Origin: Gilliamella sp. App4-10
GTDB lineage: Bacteria; Pseudomonadota; Gammaproteobacteria; Enterobacterales; Orbaceae
Direction: 5' to 3'
NCBI RefSeq assembly: GCF_001690495.1
Contig: NZ_LZGS01000002.1
Location: 1-64,000 of the forward strand
DNA: 64,000 nt
The position numbers were made by a program, and so were the translations under genes. A model generated the notes under the pieces. That model worked only from the letters and a program-made list of their open reading frames with translations. It was not told the origin of the DNA and searched no databases. Numbering within the stretch: the first letter of the stretch is position 1; the number at the start of each line of letters is the position of its first letter. Below are positions 31,457-41,010 of the stretch, one piece after another.

Positions 31457-31481
31457 CGAAGAGCAAAGTATATTGATAAAC

Positions 31482-31877
31482 TTAATGAAGTGTTTCCATG
31501 AGTTCATTATCATCAAAATCGTCATCACTTCCATCTTCAAAATAAGTACCCCAACCATCATAATTGACGCCAAATTGGGCAGTAAGGTTGATGATTTCGG
31601 CAATTTGCGCATTGATTAATTCAGCTTTGAGCGGACTTTCAGTAACGATATCAAAAGCGATAACAACGTTGCCCGCATCATCGACATCTTCATCGGGATC
31701 GGTTGCTTCATAACCTAACTTATAAGCTTCTACTGCTACTTTTTCTAATTTATCAAAATTTTGTGATGAAACATGGTGTTCAATAATATAAAGCGCATGA
31801 GGATCGCTACCATCTTCTAACAGTTCTTCAATAATAGCGTTAGTATCTTGCTGAGCAAGAATAATTTGATCTTTCAT
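31482..31877 (-). CDS. rraB: Ribonuclease E inhibitor RraB
   Basis: Binds RNase E and reduces degradosome activity on a subset of mRNAs. 131 residues from the ATG at 31877, preceded by AAAAGGT. A longer in-frame start at 31928 would give an unrelated N-terminus and crowd the divergent promoter. It shows the family's LLEDGSDPHALYIIEHHVS, DEDVDDAGNVVIAFDIV and the acidic tail FEDGSDDDFDDNE. Divergent from rnm with 70 bases between starts. Confidence 0.93.
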   Translation of the reverse strand: MKDQIILAQQDTNAIIEELLEDGSDPHALYIIEHHVSSQNFDKLEKVAVEAYKLGYEATDPDEDVDDAGNVVIAFDIVTESPLKAELINAQIAEIINLTAQFGVNYDGWGTYFEDGSDDDFDDNELMETLH

Positions 31878-31947
31878 AATATACCTTTTAGTGGTCATGC
31901 AAATTGTGTGGTATATTACACGTTTCAAAATAATTTTCGAGAAAAAA

Positions 31948-32781
31948 GTGATTGTTGATTTACATTCTCATACTACAGCATCAGATGGTGTGTTAACGCC
32001 CAGCGATCTTGTCAAAAGAGCGGTGGATAACCAAATTGCTATTTTGGCTATTACCGATCATGATACCGTTAAAGGCTTACCTGAAGCTCAACAAACAATT
32101 GCTAATGAAAATTTGCCTGTTAAATTAGTTTGTGGTGTTGAAATATCTACGGCTTGGAAGAATAACGAAATCCATATTGTGGGTTTAAATATTGATATTG
32201 AGCATCCTCAATTATTGACACTGTTATCCTCACAAGAGCAAGGCCGAATTAATCGGGCGTTAGCAATAAGCCAAAAATTGGCAAAGGTTAGTATCGAAAA
32301 TGCTTATCAACAAGCACAACAATTTGCGAAAGGTGACATTGTTTCGCGCGCCCATTTTGCGAGATTTTTAGTCGCTAACGGCTATGTTAAGGACATCAAA
32401 CGCGCATTTAAAAAGTACCTAGGTAAAGGAGGGTATGCTTATGTGCCTGCAACATGGTGTCGCATTGCTGATGCGGTTAATGCCATTCACATGGCCGGAG
32501 GGCAAGCGGTGCTTGCACATCCAAGTCGTTATGATTTAACTTTAACAAAATTGAAATTATTACTGAGTGAATTTAAAGCTTGTGGTGGCGATGCCATTGA
32601 GGTTTCGCAAAGCAGGCAAACGCAAGATGATTTACATCGATTAGCTAAATTAGCCAATGAATTTGACATGTTAGCATCGCAAGGTTCAGATTTTCATGAT
32701 TTAGTTAATTATTTGGATTTAGGCAAAACAACGCCATTGCCAGGTAGCGTTACGCCAATTTGGCATAATTGGCAATACTAA
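31948..32781 (+). CDS. rnm: PHP-domain 5'-3' exoribonuclease (RNase AM / YciV)
   Basis: Metal-dependent PHP phosphoesterase. In E. coli RNase AM matures rRNA 5' ends and degrades short oligonucleotides. 277 residues from a GTG at 31948, giving V(M)IVDLHSHTTASDG; an upstream in-frame start would add an implausible N-terminus. PHP motifs seen: DLHSHTTASDG, ITDHDTVKG, VCGVEIST, AVLAHPSRY and GSDFHD. The order rnm-yciO-rluB matches E. coli. Confidence 0.9.
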   Translation: MIVDLHSHTTASDGVLTPSDLVKRAVDNQIAILAITDHDTVKGLPEAQQTIANENLPVKLVCGVEISTAWKNNEIHIVGLNIDIEHPQLLTLLSSQEQGRINRALAISQKLAKVSIENAYQQAQQFAKGDIVSRAHFARFLVANGYVKDIKRAFKKYLGKGGYAYVPATWCRIADAVNAIHMAGGQAVLAHPSRYDLTLTKLKLLLSEFKACGGDAIEVSQSRQTQDDLHRLAKLANEFDMLASQGSDFHDLVNYLDLGKTTPLPGSVTPIWHNWQY

Positions 32782-32885
32782 TTAAATCAAGATTAAATGG
32801 TTTTATATTTGCGTTTCATCAAAAGATTGACGGCATTGAACTCAATACTGAAAAAGAGATTAACGATTAATTATAGAAGAAAATT

Positions 32886-33506
32886 ATGAGCCAAACTTTT
32901 TATATTCACCCAGATAATCCTCAAATGCGATTATTAGATCAAGTTGTTAAAATATTAAATGACGGTGGCGTTATCGCTTTTCCGACTGATTCTGGGTATT
33001 CTTTGGGTTGCTTACTGGATAACAAACATGGCGTTGATCGCATTTGCCAAATTCGTCAGCTGGATAAAAATCACAACTTTACTTTAATGTGCCGTGATCT
33101 TTCAGAGCTATCTTGCTATGCTTTTGTTAATAACACGACGTTTCGATTATTAAAAAATAATACACCGGGTAAATATGTGTTTATTTTACAAGCCAGTAAA
33201 GATGTACCGCGTCGATTAATGAACGAAAAACGTAAAACCATTGGGCTACGTATTCCAGATAATAAAATTGATTTAGCGTTACTTGAATTATTAGGGCAAC
33301 CATTAATGACCGCAACGTTAATTTTACCTAATGATGATCAAGCGCAATCCGATCCCGACGAAATAGAAGATAAAATCGGCCATCAACTTGATGCGATTGT
33401 GCACGGAGGCTATATAGGTGAGCAACCCACCACCGTGGTTGATTTAACGAATGACTATCCAGAAATTATTCGTCAAGGAAGTGGAGACACTAAACCATTT
33501 GAATAA
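32886..33506 (+). CDS. yciO: YciO, YrdC/Sua5-like protein
   Basis: 206-residue protein of the Sua5/YciO/YrdC family, which includes threonylcarbamoyl-AMP synthases acting in tRNA t6A37 formation. The paralogue YciO has weak or uncertain activity of that kind. Seen: GGVIAFPTDSGYSLGC, the KR..K-type IRQLDKNHNFTLMCRDL, NTPGKYVFIL and the C-terminal TTVVDLT. In conserved order between rnm and rluB. Confidence 0.92.
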   Translation: MSQTFYIHPDNPQMRLLDQVVKILNDGGVIAFPTDSGYSLGCLLDNKHGVDRICQIRQLDKNHNFTLMCRDLSELSCYAFVNNTTFRLLKNNTPGKYVFILQASKDVPRRLMNEKRKTIGLRIPDNKIDLALLELLGQPLMTATLILPNDDQAQSDPDEIEDKIGHQLDAIVHGGYIGEQPTTVVDLTNDYPEIIRQGSGDTKPFE

Positions 33507-33586
33507 ATGACCGTTTTTTATTGTCAACATTCAGACAATAAAGTGAAGAGAAAAATGATACCTGAGAAGGTAACAGCGAGGATAAT

Positions 33587-34579
33587 ATGAAAAATAGCAA
33601 ATCTGCATTCCCACAACGAGGCAAAAAGTTAACTAGTCTTAAAGCTAAAGAAAGCCAATCTTATGAGAAAATGAAAGCGTCAAGTACACCAACTGTGACT
33701 CGCAAGACTTCGGCACATGATAATACTGAAAAACTACAAAAAGTCTTAGCCAATTTAGGTAATGGATCACGCCGCGAAATTGAAGCCATGATTATAGCCG
33801 GTAAAATCAGTGTAGACGGTAAAATTGCCACTTTAGGTGATCGTGTTGATGTGAATGCAAACCCTAAAATACGTATCAACGGGCACTTGGTTCAGCTTCG
33901 TAGCAAAGAAAAAGAAATTTGTCGCGTGCTCGCTTATTACAAACCGGAAGGCGAAATTTGCTCTCGCCATGATCCACAAGGTCGGGCCACTGTTTTTGAA
34001 CGTTTGCCTAGATTAAAAAATGCTCGCTGGGTAAATATTGGCAGACTTGATATTAATACATCGGGTTTATTATTATTTACAACAGATGGTGAATTAGCTA
34101 ATCGCTTAATGCATCCAAGGCACGAAATTGAGCGCGAATATGCTGTGCGTGTATTTGGTAATGTGACTGATCAGCAGATTAATCAGCTCCGTAAAGGAAT
34201 ACAACTAGAAGATGGCCCAGCCTCATTTCAATCAATAAAAGCGCAAGGCGGAGATGGGCTTAACCAATGGTTTAATGTTGTGATAACTGAAGGACGTAAT
34301 CGCGAAGTGCGCAGAATGTGGGAAGCTATCGAGGTGCAAGTTAGCCGATTATTGCGTATTCGTTATGGCAATATCACTTTACCTAAAGGATTATCGCGTG
34401 GAACTTGGATGGAACTGGGCATTGACTCAGTCAATTACTTACGTGAACTAGTCGGTTTACCACCAGAAGCCAAAAGCTTTACAACAAGTTCATCCTCTGA
34501 CAAACGAATAGTAAGACCTAAGCGTGTAAAATTTAATCAACAGACTAAAACTACTCGTCAAAAAGCAACCCGAAAATAA
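33587..34579 (+). CDS. rluB: 23S rRNA pseudouridine(2605) synthase
   Basis: Isomerises U2605 of 23S rRNA to pseudouridine. 330 residues: a basic, disordered N-terminus (about 1-48), an S4 RNA-binding domain ([20 protein letters not shown] to VRINGHLV-like), the RsuA-type catalytic domain with the Asp in [17 protein letters not shown], and a basic C-terminal tail. The order rnm-yciO-rluB supports RluB over the paralogues RluE and RluF. Confidence 0.92.
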   Translation: MKNSKSAFPQRGKKLTSLKAKESQSYEKMKASSTPTVTRKTSAHDNTEKLQKVLANLGNGSRREIEAMIIAGKISVDGKIATLGDRVDVNANPKIRINGHLVQLRSKEKEICRVLAYYKPEGEICSRHDPQGRATVFERLPRLKNARWVNIGRLDINTSGLLLFTTDGELANRLMHPRHEIEREYAVRVFGNVTDQQINQLRKGIQLEDGPASFQSIKAQGGDGLNQWFNVVITEGRNREVRRMWEAIEVQVSRLLRIRYGNITLPKGLSRGTWMELGIDSVNYLRELVGLPPEAKSFTTSSSSDKRIVRPKRVKFNQQTKTTRQKATRK

Positions 34580-34608
34580 CCTTTATAGATAGGAAAATGC
34601 CGAGTGGT

Positions 34609-35013
34609 TTACACGTCAAGATTAAAATAATTTGTTAAAAACTCATAAGGCGTTTTTATCCAAAATCGCTTTATGTGTTTTAATCTTATTATAAAAGTAA
34701 ATAAATTGCTTAAACTTTTGTTGGCAAGCGGTTTTTTTGAATGCTTGATTGATACGTTGTTTATTACACGTTTTACCCCATAGCCACTACCAATTCTTAA
34801 TTGCGAAACGGTATAGAATCCTGAATATTTTTTACAAAAAATCTAACCTAAAAAGCGAATATTTAGCTTGCTGTCTTAGTTTAACTTCAATCGAGCTTTT
34901 TTAGCAGGATATAAATGGTCGGACGCTTGACCATAAAGCGTTTAGCCAATTAGATGACAGTGATTTTTCTTTATGATATCAGCGCCATATCGCTTGTCTG
35001 TGATATGGCGTTA
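34609..35013 (-). pseudogene. Decayed IS (IS481/integrase-like) transposase, copy 1
   Basis: Read on the minus strand, 34887-34961 encodes a helix-turn-helix piece (LAKRFMVKRPTIYILLKKL) with stops. Further on, 34609 to about 34770 encodes the end of an rve-type transposase: FKQFIYFYNKIKTHKAILDKN then, after a frameshift, TPYEFLTNYFNLDV and a stop. The catalytic middle is deleted. The 37 bases at 34804-34840 are identical to 60051-60087, and 34938-35013 (with a CGCCATATC/GATATGGCG hairpin) resembles 60244-60315. The element therefore has two degraded copies in this window. Confidence 0.55.
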
Positions 35014-35188
35014 GTTTGTTTTAAAGATGATTAATCTGTTGATCTGCTTTAGCAAAAAAAGTTAATAAATTAGAGCAAATTTATAATAAACTCACCAACC
35101 TGCTTATTAATTAAGCTCAATTAAAACTGTTTTTATCTTAATGAATAGATGAACGAGCACAAAACGAAAATGAATTGAAAGGAAAATT
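35014..35188 (+). other. Upstream region of the unknown lipoprotein gene
   Basis: AT-rich non-coding DNA between the IS remnant and the lipoprotein gene, ending in AAAGGAAAA before the ATG. No further feature seen. Confidence 0.3.
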
Positions 35189-36577
35189 ATGCGTATAATC
35201 ATAGCTGTTTTTTTTATGTTTTTATTAACTGCTTGCCATACACGTACAGCAGAAGATGCTTATAAAGAAGGAAAATATTTAGAAAGTATCAACCTATTGG
35301 GTGACAGTATTGAGGACAAAGGTCCTGCTGAATTTGGAAAACAAGATATACAACGACTGCAAAATATCGTCAATAGCGTTATGCAACATTACGAAACAAG
35401 CCTTTTAAACGCCAATAACTTTGATTATGCCACACGAATAAAATGCTACGAAAATCTATTAGCTATGAAAATGCGATTAACTGATCGTTTTTATAGTCAA
35501 GAAATCAGTTTTTTTGATAACAAATATGACGTGACTCAATTACAACAAAATATAGCTAAAGAATACTATAATTATGGCAATTCAATCACTGGCACCGACA
35601 GCGAAAGTTATAGAATAAGAGCCGATTTATATGGAAAAGGGCTTGAGCAATACAACTATAAAAATATTGAAAGCTTGTACAAAAATGCCAATAAAAAATA
35701 TAGGCAACTTGCGGCTAAAGAGTATTATGATCAAGGAAAAATGTTCGAACAGCAAGGTAACTACAAAGCCGCAGCCGATGCCTTTAATAATGCATCGGCG
35801 GTCTATGAACCGCTTGGTAAGTACAAAGATAGTGATAAACGTTCTATTGATAATGATAGAAAATACTGTACTCAGCAAGCAGAAAATGCTTATGAGCAAG
35901 CTCAACAACTAGCAAAGACTGCAACACATCGTTACCAATTTCGTGAAATTGCTAGATATTACGCTTCAGCTGCTTCTGCTTATCGTCAATACGGATCATT
36001 TCGTGATGCAAATTCACAAGCAGATAATTATGCCAAAAAAGGGAAAATTAAAGTTTATTATAATTCTTCAGAATTAAAATCTTTTGTATTAGATCTATTA
36101 AGTAAAGACTTTATAGAATTTGTTACTTATCATCCAAGTCAAGCTGATGTCACAATTCGCATTACGACAAACGTTGAATTTTCTGATCTTGGGGAATCAG
36201 TTAACAATGAAACCAAAACCGAAAAAGTCTTTGATAAATTTGTTGAAGTGTCTGATGAAAACGGTAATAAAAAGCAAGTTAAAACCTACAAAGATCAGCA
36301 ATTTAATTTAAAAACGGTGACGCATAGCAATAAATTAACCTTGACCACTGAAATTGAGGTTCACGGCGTCTATAGTTACAGTAAAAAATTTGACATAGTT
36401 CAAACATCAGCAAAACATGATTATATCTATTCTGGTAATGTGCCATCAAATTTGCGTAATCACAGTAAAGGAACATTACAAAGCAAAGATAGCTTGCTTC
36501 AAGCAGCAAAAGAACAGCAATTAACCGAAGTAAAATCAAGGTTTGAGGATATTATTAGCGATCTTTCATATTTATAA
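35189..36577 (+). CDS. Lipoprotein with TPR-like repeats, function unknown
   Basis: 462 residues. A lipoprotein signal peptide ends in the lipobox LLTAC (Cys16), so it should be anchored in a membrane. Residues about 20-290 are helical and rich in Ala/Tyr/Gln, with TPR-like units such as YYDQGKMFEQQGNYKAAADAF and YKEGKYLESINLLGD. The C-terminal part (about 295-460) looks beta-rich and includes DVTIRITTNVEFSDLGE and KLTLTTEIEVHGVYSYSKKF. I do not recognise the family. It is monocistronic with a clear terminator and sits next to an IS remnant, so horizontal acquisition is possible. Confidence 0.8.
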   Translation: MRIIIAVFFMFLLTACHTRTAEDAYKEGKYLESINLLGDSIEDKGPAEFGKQDIQRLQNIVNSVMQHYETSLLNANNFDYATRIKCYENLLAMKMRLTDRFYSQEISFFDNKYDVTQLQQNIAKEYYNYGNSITGTDSESYRIRADLYGKGLEQYNYKNIESLYKNANKKYRQLAAKEYYDQGKMFEQQGNYKAAADAFNNASAVYEPLGKYKDSDKRSIDNDRKYCTQQAENAYEQAQQLAKTATHRYQFREIARYYASAASAYRQYGSFRDANSQADNYAKKGKIKVYYNSSELKSFVLDLLSKDFIEFVTYHPSQADVTIRITTNVEFSDLGESVNNETKTEKVFDKFVEVSDENGNKKQVKTYKDQQFNLKTVTHSNKLTLTTEIEVHGVYSYSKKFDIVQTSAKHDYIYSGNVPSNLRNHSKGTLQSKDSLLQAAKEQQLTEVKSRFEDIISDLSYL

Positions 36578-36666
36578 CTAATTGAAGTTTATATTGAATT
36601 TTTTAGAAAAGATAATCTAATCACATCCGTGTGCATAGTATTTATATGCAAAGCAAAAATAAAATT

Positions 36667-36703
36667 CCACAAACAACAGTATTTATTGTTTGTGGGGTTT
36701 TTA
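36667..36703 (+). terminator. Rho-independent terminator of the lipoprotein gene
   Basis: 10-bp stem CCACAAACAA / TTGTTTGTGG (36667-36676 and 36686-36695) with a 9-base loop, followed by GGTTTTTATTT. Confidence 0.75.
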
Positions 36704-36721
36704 TTTAATATAGATGATTAA

Positions 36722-37738
36722 CTATTCAATCCCAAGTACCATTCGTCCATTTTTGGTTGCCACATTAACGACATTATCTAAATCAGTATAACGACATCCG
36801 GTTACTAACAATTTAAGTTCTTCCCACATATTGCCAGTTGAAAATGGCAACATATAATCGCTGACGTTATCTGTACCGATTGCAACAGGAATACCTGCTG
36901 TGGCAAGTTCATCAACTGGGGTGAGTGAGTTACGAGTAGGGCCTTGTTCTTCGCGGCGTGGGCTATCGATCCAAGCAAATGGGCAGGCAATTACCATCAT
37001 TTTTGCTTCTTGCATTTTTTTATAGAGTTTTTGGCGATATTCTAAACTGTGGGCTGTGATCGAAATACTATGAATGGCAACAACGCGACCATGCATACCA
37101 TATTCAAGGGTTTTATCGGTAAGTTGTTCCGTTTCGATCTCATCTTGAGAATTAAACTGGTCAACATGTACGTGCACCATTTTGCCTAATGATTTACCCG
37201 TTTGCATTAGCACATCAAGATGTTTCAGTCCCATCCCTTCACCATGATCGCGCTCATCACGACGTGGTAAACCGCCAATAATATCAACTAAATCAGCGCC
37301 TTTATCGAACCAATAACGAGCCTCTTTATCGATAACGCCTTTAAGTGTTTGATTGACTAATTTTATGGTGATGTCATTTTTATAGGTTTCGCGTGCTCTT
37401 AACGCCCCTTTAATGGCTCGCTCTTGCGCGATAGGGTCAATATCAACAAACGATCCCATTGCACTCACCCCTTGCTCAATCATCCGCTCAACCGCCATAC
37501 TAAAATGGCGATAGTAATCATCTTCGCTCATTGATGCTTTGACTTTATCTAATGTATCCCATTTTTCAATTAAGGTCTGTTTTTGATAGACATCAAAACT
37601 ATCAACCGAAATAGTAAAAGCACGATCGGCATGCATATGAGCATTAACCCATCCGCCATTTTGTTTAATTTTATTCATTAAATAGGCTTTTAAACTTTGG
37701 TCTCTTGTGGTTAACAACATGTTTTTATGTTCAATCAT
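36722..37738 (-). CDS. Amidohydrolase, cytosine-deaminase/AtzC-like
   Basis: 338-residue metal-dependent hydrolase of the amidohydrolase superfamily. Metal ligands are visible in order: HMHADRAF (HxH), HVHVDQF, IHSISI and the Asp in IGTDNVSD. The pattern fits the cytosine deaminase / N-isopropylammelide hydrolase group, which deaminates pyrimidines or triazines. It is shorter than E. coli CodA (about 427) and lacks the usual N-terminal beta-sandwich strands; it begins almost directly at the barrel. No transporter or codB neighbour, so the substrate cannot be named. Confidence 0.75.
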   Translation of the reverse strand: MIEHKNMLLTTRDQSLKAYLMNKIKQNGGWVNAHMHADRAFTISVDSFDVYQKQTLIEKWDTLDKVKASMSEDDYYRHFSMAVERMIEQGVSAMGSFVDIDPIAQERAIKGALRARETYKNDITIKLVNQTLKGVIDKEARYWFDKGADLVDIIGGLPRRDERDHGEGMGLKHLDVLMQTGKSLGKMVHVHVDQFNSQDEIETEQLTDKTLEYGMHGRVVAIHSISITAHSLEYRQKLYKKMQEAKMMVIACPFAWIDSPRREEQGPTRNSLTPVDELATAGIPVAIGTDNVSDYMLPFSTGNMWEELKLLVTGCRYTDLDNVVNVATKNGRMVLGIE

Positions 37739-38169
37739 AATGTGCCTCTACAATGCAATCATTTTAAATAAAGTGGATAAAATCGAGCGCAATAGGCAAA
37801 AAAAATCCCCCAAAAAGGAGGATAAAAGTCTTATCAATAATTTTATTGGTTAAGATTATTGATTTACAAGTGTTCATTGCGCTTATACCTTATCGATTAA
37901 AAATTGCAGAAATTCTAACCAAAATATTTTTAATAGCAAGGACTATAATTGATAAAATATATAAATAAATGAAATGGTTAAAGTATTATTTTTTAGATTT
38001 TCTACTGCAAAAAAAAAGCGTTCAATAAATACAAATTACCCATAAAATAAAAAATTAAATGATAACTTATTATTTAATCATAATAATTGAACGTCACAAA
38101 AATGAGATTATTCGTGATACCAAGCGTATACTGTGCTAATCAATTATTCTGAAATATAGGGCAGTTAAC
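37739..38169. other. Divergent intergenic region amidohydrolase/monooxygenase
   Basis: About 430 AT-rich bases that must carry both promoters. I see no gene, strong hairpin or recognisable operator. Confidence 0.3.
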
Positions 38170-38460
38170 ATGAGCCAATTAAATATCGTTGCCACAATCG
38201 CCGTTAAACCAGAATTTTATGATGCATTTCAACCGATATTGAAACGATTAGTCACAGGTAGCAGGGCCGAAACAGGTTGTGTGCGCTATGAACTTAATCA
38301 AAGTATTGATAACCCCAATATCTTTATTGTGATCGAAACATGGGCTTCGCAGCAGGCGATTGATTTTCACAATGCAACGCCTCATTTTGTCGAATTTGCC
38401 AACTTTGCTAAAGATTATGTTGATGGATTAGAGATTAATATAGTTAAACAAATCATGTAA
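38170..38460 (+). CDS. Antibiotic-biosynthesis-monooxygenase-fold protein (YgiN-like)
   Basis: 96-residue ABM/dimeric alpha-beta barrel protein. The pattern is ATIAVKPEFYDAFQPILKRL, SRAETGCVRYELNQS, FIVIETWASQQAIDFHNATPHF. Relatives include the quinol monooxygenase YgiN and the heme-degrading and Lsr-linked small monooxygenases; the His in the HNATPHF segment is conserved. The exact substrate is unknown. Convergent with argS, with a shared terminator between them. Confidence 0.8.
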   Translation: MSQLNIVATIAVKPEFYDAFQPILKRLVTGSRAETGCVRYELNQSIDNPNIFIVIETWASQQAIDFHNATPHFVEFANFAKDYVDGLEINIVKQIM

Positions 38461-38492
38461 CTTAAAAGTACAAAATATTAAGTATATTAGCA

Positions 38493-38528
38493 AAACTGCC
38501 ACCCATGCATTCACATCGGTGGCAGTTT
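38493..38528. terminator. Bidirectional terminator between monooxygenase gene and argS
   Basis: Perfect 11-bp stem AAACTGCCACC / GGTGGCAGTTT with a 14-base loop between convergent stop codons. The stem's own A and T ends supply a short T run in each direction. Confidence 0.75.
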
Positions 38529-38530
38529 AC

Positions 38531-40264
38531 TTACATTTTATCAACTGTCTTAATACCTAACATATCAAGACCAATTTTCAGTGTTTTTGCTGTTAAACAA
38601 GCCAATTTCAAGCGACTTTGTTTTAAGCTCTCGCTGTCGGCCGTTAAAATAGGGCAGTTCTCATAAAAACTTGAAAATAGCGTCGCAATTTCATAAAGAT
38701 AAGCACAAAGTACATGCGGCGTACCGTCCCTTGCTACGGTTGAAATTGTATCGTCAAATTGAATTAAACGTGTTGCTAAGGCACGCTCTTTATCGGTTTC
38801 TAAACGAATATTACCTGTTAAGCTCGCTTCGGTAATATTCGATTTTTTAAATATCGATAACACTCGGGTATAAGCATATTGTAAATAAGGTGCGGTATTG
38901 CCTTCAAATGACAACATATTATCCCAATCAAAAACATAATCGGTGGTACGATTTTTAGAAAGATCGGCATATTTAACTGCACCAATAGCCACTGCATCGA
39001 CGATTTCGGCAAGCTCGCTTTCAGTTAAGTCAGGATTTTTGCTACGAATTAATGTTGTCGCACGTTCACAAGCTTCATCGAGCAAATCATTTAATTTAAC
39101 GGTATCGCCAGAACGTGTTTTAAATGGTTTACCGTCTTTACCTAGCATCATACCAAACATATGGTGCTCAAGTTTTAATGATTCTGGCACATACTTGGCT
39201 TTATGAACAATAGCCCAAACTTGTTCTAAATGTTGATGTTGGCGGGAATCAGTATAATAAAGAATACGATCGGCATGTAATGTTTCGTAACGGTATTTAG
39301 CACAAGCAATATCGGTTGTGGCATAAAGATAGCCACCATCCCGTTTTTGGATGATAACCCCCATCGGTTCGCCTTCTTTGTTTTTATACTCATCTAAAAA
39401 CACAACAATCGCGCCTTCGCTTTCAACGGCAAGTCCTTTCTGTTTTAAATCGGCAACGATACCCGGTAGCATACTGTTATAGATGCTTTCGCCCATGGTG
39501 TCTTCAACGGTTAAGGTGACATTTAAACGTTTATAAGTGGCAATATTTTGCGTCATGGTAATATCAACTAGCTTACGCCACATATCGCGACAATATTCAT
39601 CGCCACCTTGTAATTTCACTACATAATTACGAGCTTTTTCGGCAAAAATTTCGTCTTCGTCATAATGTTTTTTAGCGGCGCGATAGAATGACTCTAAATC
39701 TGAAAGATCCATATCATTGGCATGTTCATTTTGCATCTTTTCAAGATACGCAATTAACATTCCAAATTGCGTTCCCCAATCACCAACATGATTAGCACGA
39801 ATAACATTATGACCTAAAAACGATAAAACGCGAACGCTAGCATCACCAATAATGGTTGAACGCAAGTGCCCGACATGCATCTCTTTGGCGACATTAGGCG
39901 CTGAATAATCAACCACAATGGTTTGTGGTTTCGCGGGCAAAGTGATATTAAGTTTATCGCTGTTTAAAGCAATTTCATTTTGCTCAGCAATCCAGCTATT
40001 TTTTAAAAAGATATTGATAAAGCCTGGGCCGGCAATTTCCACTTTTTCGGCGATATCATCGATATCTAAATGTTGCAAAACAGCTTGGGCAAGTTCTCGA
40101 GGTGGCATACCTAGTTTTTTGGCAACAGCCATAATGCCATTGGCTTGGTAATCACCAAATTGTGCTTTGTTTGATTGCTTAATTAAAGCGTCACAGTTTT
40201 TATCAGCACCCGCCATAATCATGGCTTGCGAAACACGTTGCGTTAATAATTGTTGAATATTCAC
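38531..40264 (-). CDS. argS: Arginyl-tRNA synthetase
   Basis: Class I synthetase charging tRNA-Arg. 577 residues (E. coli 577). The HIGH-type motif is in [16 protein letters not shown]. The N-terminal Add-1 domain (about 1-110) and the C-terminal DALR anticodon domain ([11 protein letters not shown] to the ending [20 protein letters not shown]) are present. The canonical KMSKS is replaced by KFKTRSGDT-like sequence, as usual in ArgRS. Monocistronic. Confidence 0.97.
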   Translation of the reverse strand: MNIQQLLTQRVSQAMIMAGADKNCDALIKQSNKAQFGDYQANGIMAVAKKLGMPPRELAQAVLQHLDIDDIAEKVEIAGPGFINIFLKNSWIAEQNEIALNSDKLNITLPAKPQTIVVDYSAPNVAKEMHVGHLRSTIIGDASVRVLSFLGHNVIRANHVGDWGTQFGMLIAYLEKMQNEHANDMDLSDLESFYRAAKKHYDEDEIFAEKARNYVVKLQGGDEYCRDMWRKLVDITMTQNIATYKRLNVTLTVEDTMGESIYNSMLPGIVADLKQKGLAVESEGAIVVFLDEYKNKEGEPMGVIIQKRDGGYLYATTDIACAKYRYETLHADRILYYTDSRQHQHLEQVWAIVHKAKYVPESLKLEHHMFGMMLGKDGKPFKTRSGDTVKLNDLLDEACERATTLIRSKNPDLTESELAEIVDAVAIGAVKYADLSKNRTTDYVFDWDNMLSFEGNTAPYLQYAYTRVLSIFKKSNITEASLTGNIRLETDKERALATRLIQFDDTISTVARDGTPHVLCAYLYEIATLFSSFYENCPILTADSESLKQSRLKLACLTAKTLKIGLDMLGIKTVDKM

Positions 40265-40859
40265 ACTAAACCTAACCGATTATAATAAAATGCCCAATAT
40301 AATACCGGCAAAGTGACGAATTGTCACTGATCGTAATAAGAGGGCGGATTTTTTATTAAAAAATATAAAAAATTAAGTATAATCGATACACTACTTGAAA
40401 CGTTTTGACAAAATGCCAAGTTTTAGTTAGAAGTCAAAACGCCTCACCATCTTATAAATGTTTGATTTCACCCAAAAACATTAACGTAAAAAACTTTAAT
40501 TAAATCAATGTGTTTTCTGATTTTTTTATGGAAAAATGTACTAATTTTTTGTGGCAGCAAAGGTTATTGTAGTGGTTATACTATGTCAGAATGCGCCGAT
40601 AACTGAGTGAGGTTAGCACGCCAAATAAGTGATGTTTGTCAAAAACGAATCGTAGCTGATATGTCAGAACCAAGCACTGGTGTAGGGTTAAGTTTTGGTA
40701 GGTTAGTTTGGTTTGTTTTTGCACATTTAGAGTAGTCAATAGATTTTTGTTTTAAATAAAAATATTAATAAAATTAAATTATTGAATAATTTTTTTTAGT
40801 TATAGCGGCTCTTTATTCTTTTTCGTTGTTTACAATTTTAACACTAACCACTACACTAA
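40265..40859 (+). other. Non-coding region before the TPP riboswitch
   Basis: About 590 bases without a reading frame longer than a few dozen codons. The thiB promoter should be in the last 150 bases. Bases about 40560-40740 are relatively GC- and G-rich for this genome, but I could not match them to a gene or RNA. Confidence 0.3.
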
Positions 40860-40958
40860 CCCGTGTTCTCAACGGGGTGCCTAGATGGGCTGAGAATGTT
40901 AGATAGGCTAACATAACCCGTCGAACCTGAACTGGATCATGCCAGCGGAGGGATTTGA
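40860..40958 (+). promoter_or_regulatory. TPP (thi-box) riboswitch
   Basis: The conserved THI element is complete in order: CAACGGGGTGCC, GGGCTGAGA, a variable arm GTTAGATAGGCTAAC, ACCCGTCGAACCTGA and CTGGATCATGCCAGCGGAGGGA. It senses thiamine diphosphate and lowers expression of the thiBPQ operon 52 bases downstream. A short hairpin TTTGAG...CTCAAA (40954-40977) followed by T-rich sequence may be part of the expression platform. Confidence 0.95.
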
Positions 40959-41010
40959 GTTATTGTACTTGCTCAAACCTTTTGTCTTTTATTGCTGTTT
41001 TGGAGGCAAA

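Noticed and set aside
34981-35013. Hairpin CGCCATATC/GATATGGCG as a terminator or small RNA
   Set aside because: A similar but imperfect hairpin recurs at 60286-60315 within the second IS copy, so it belongs to the decayed element rather than to a local gene.
40939-41010. Longer thiB start inside the TPP riboswitch
   Set aside because: The extra 24 residues would be encoded by conserved riboswitch bases. The ATG at 41011 has a GGAGG and opens a proper signal peptide.
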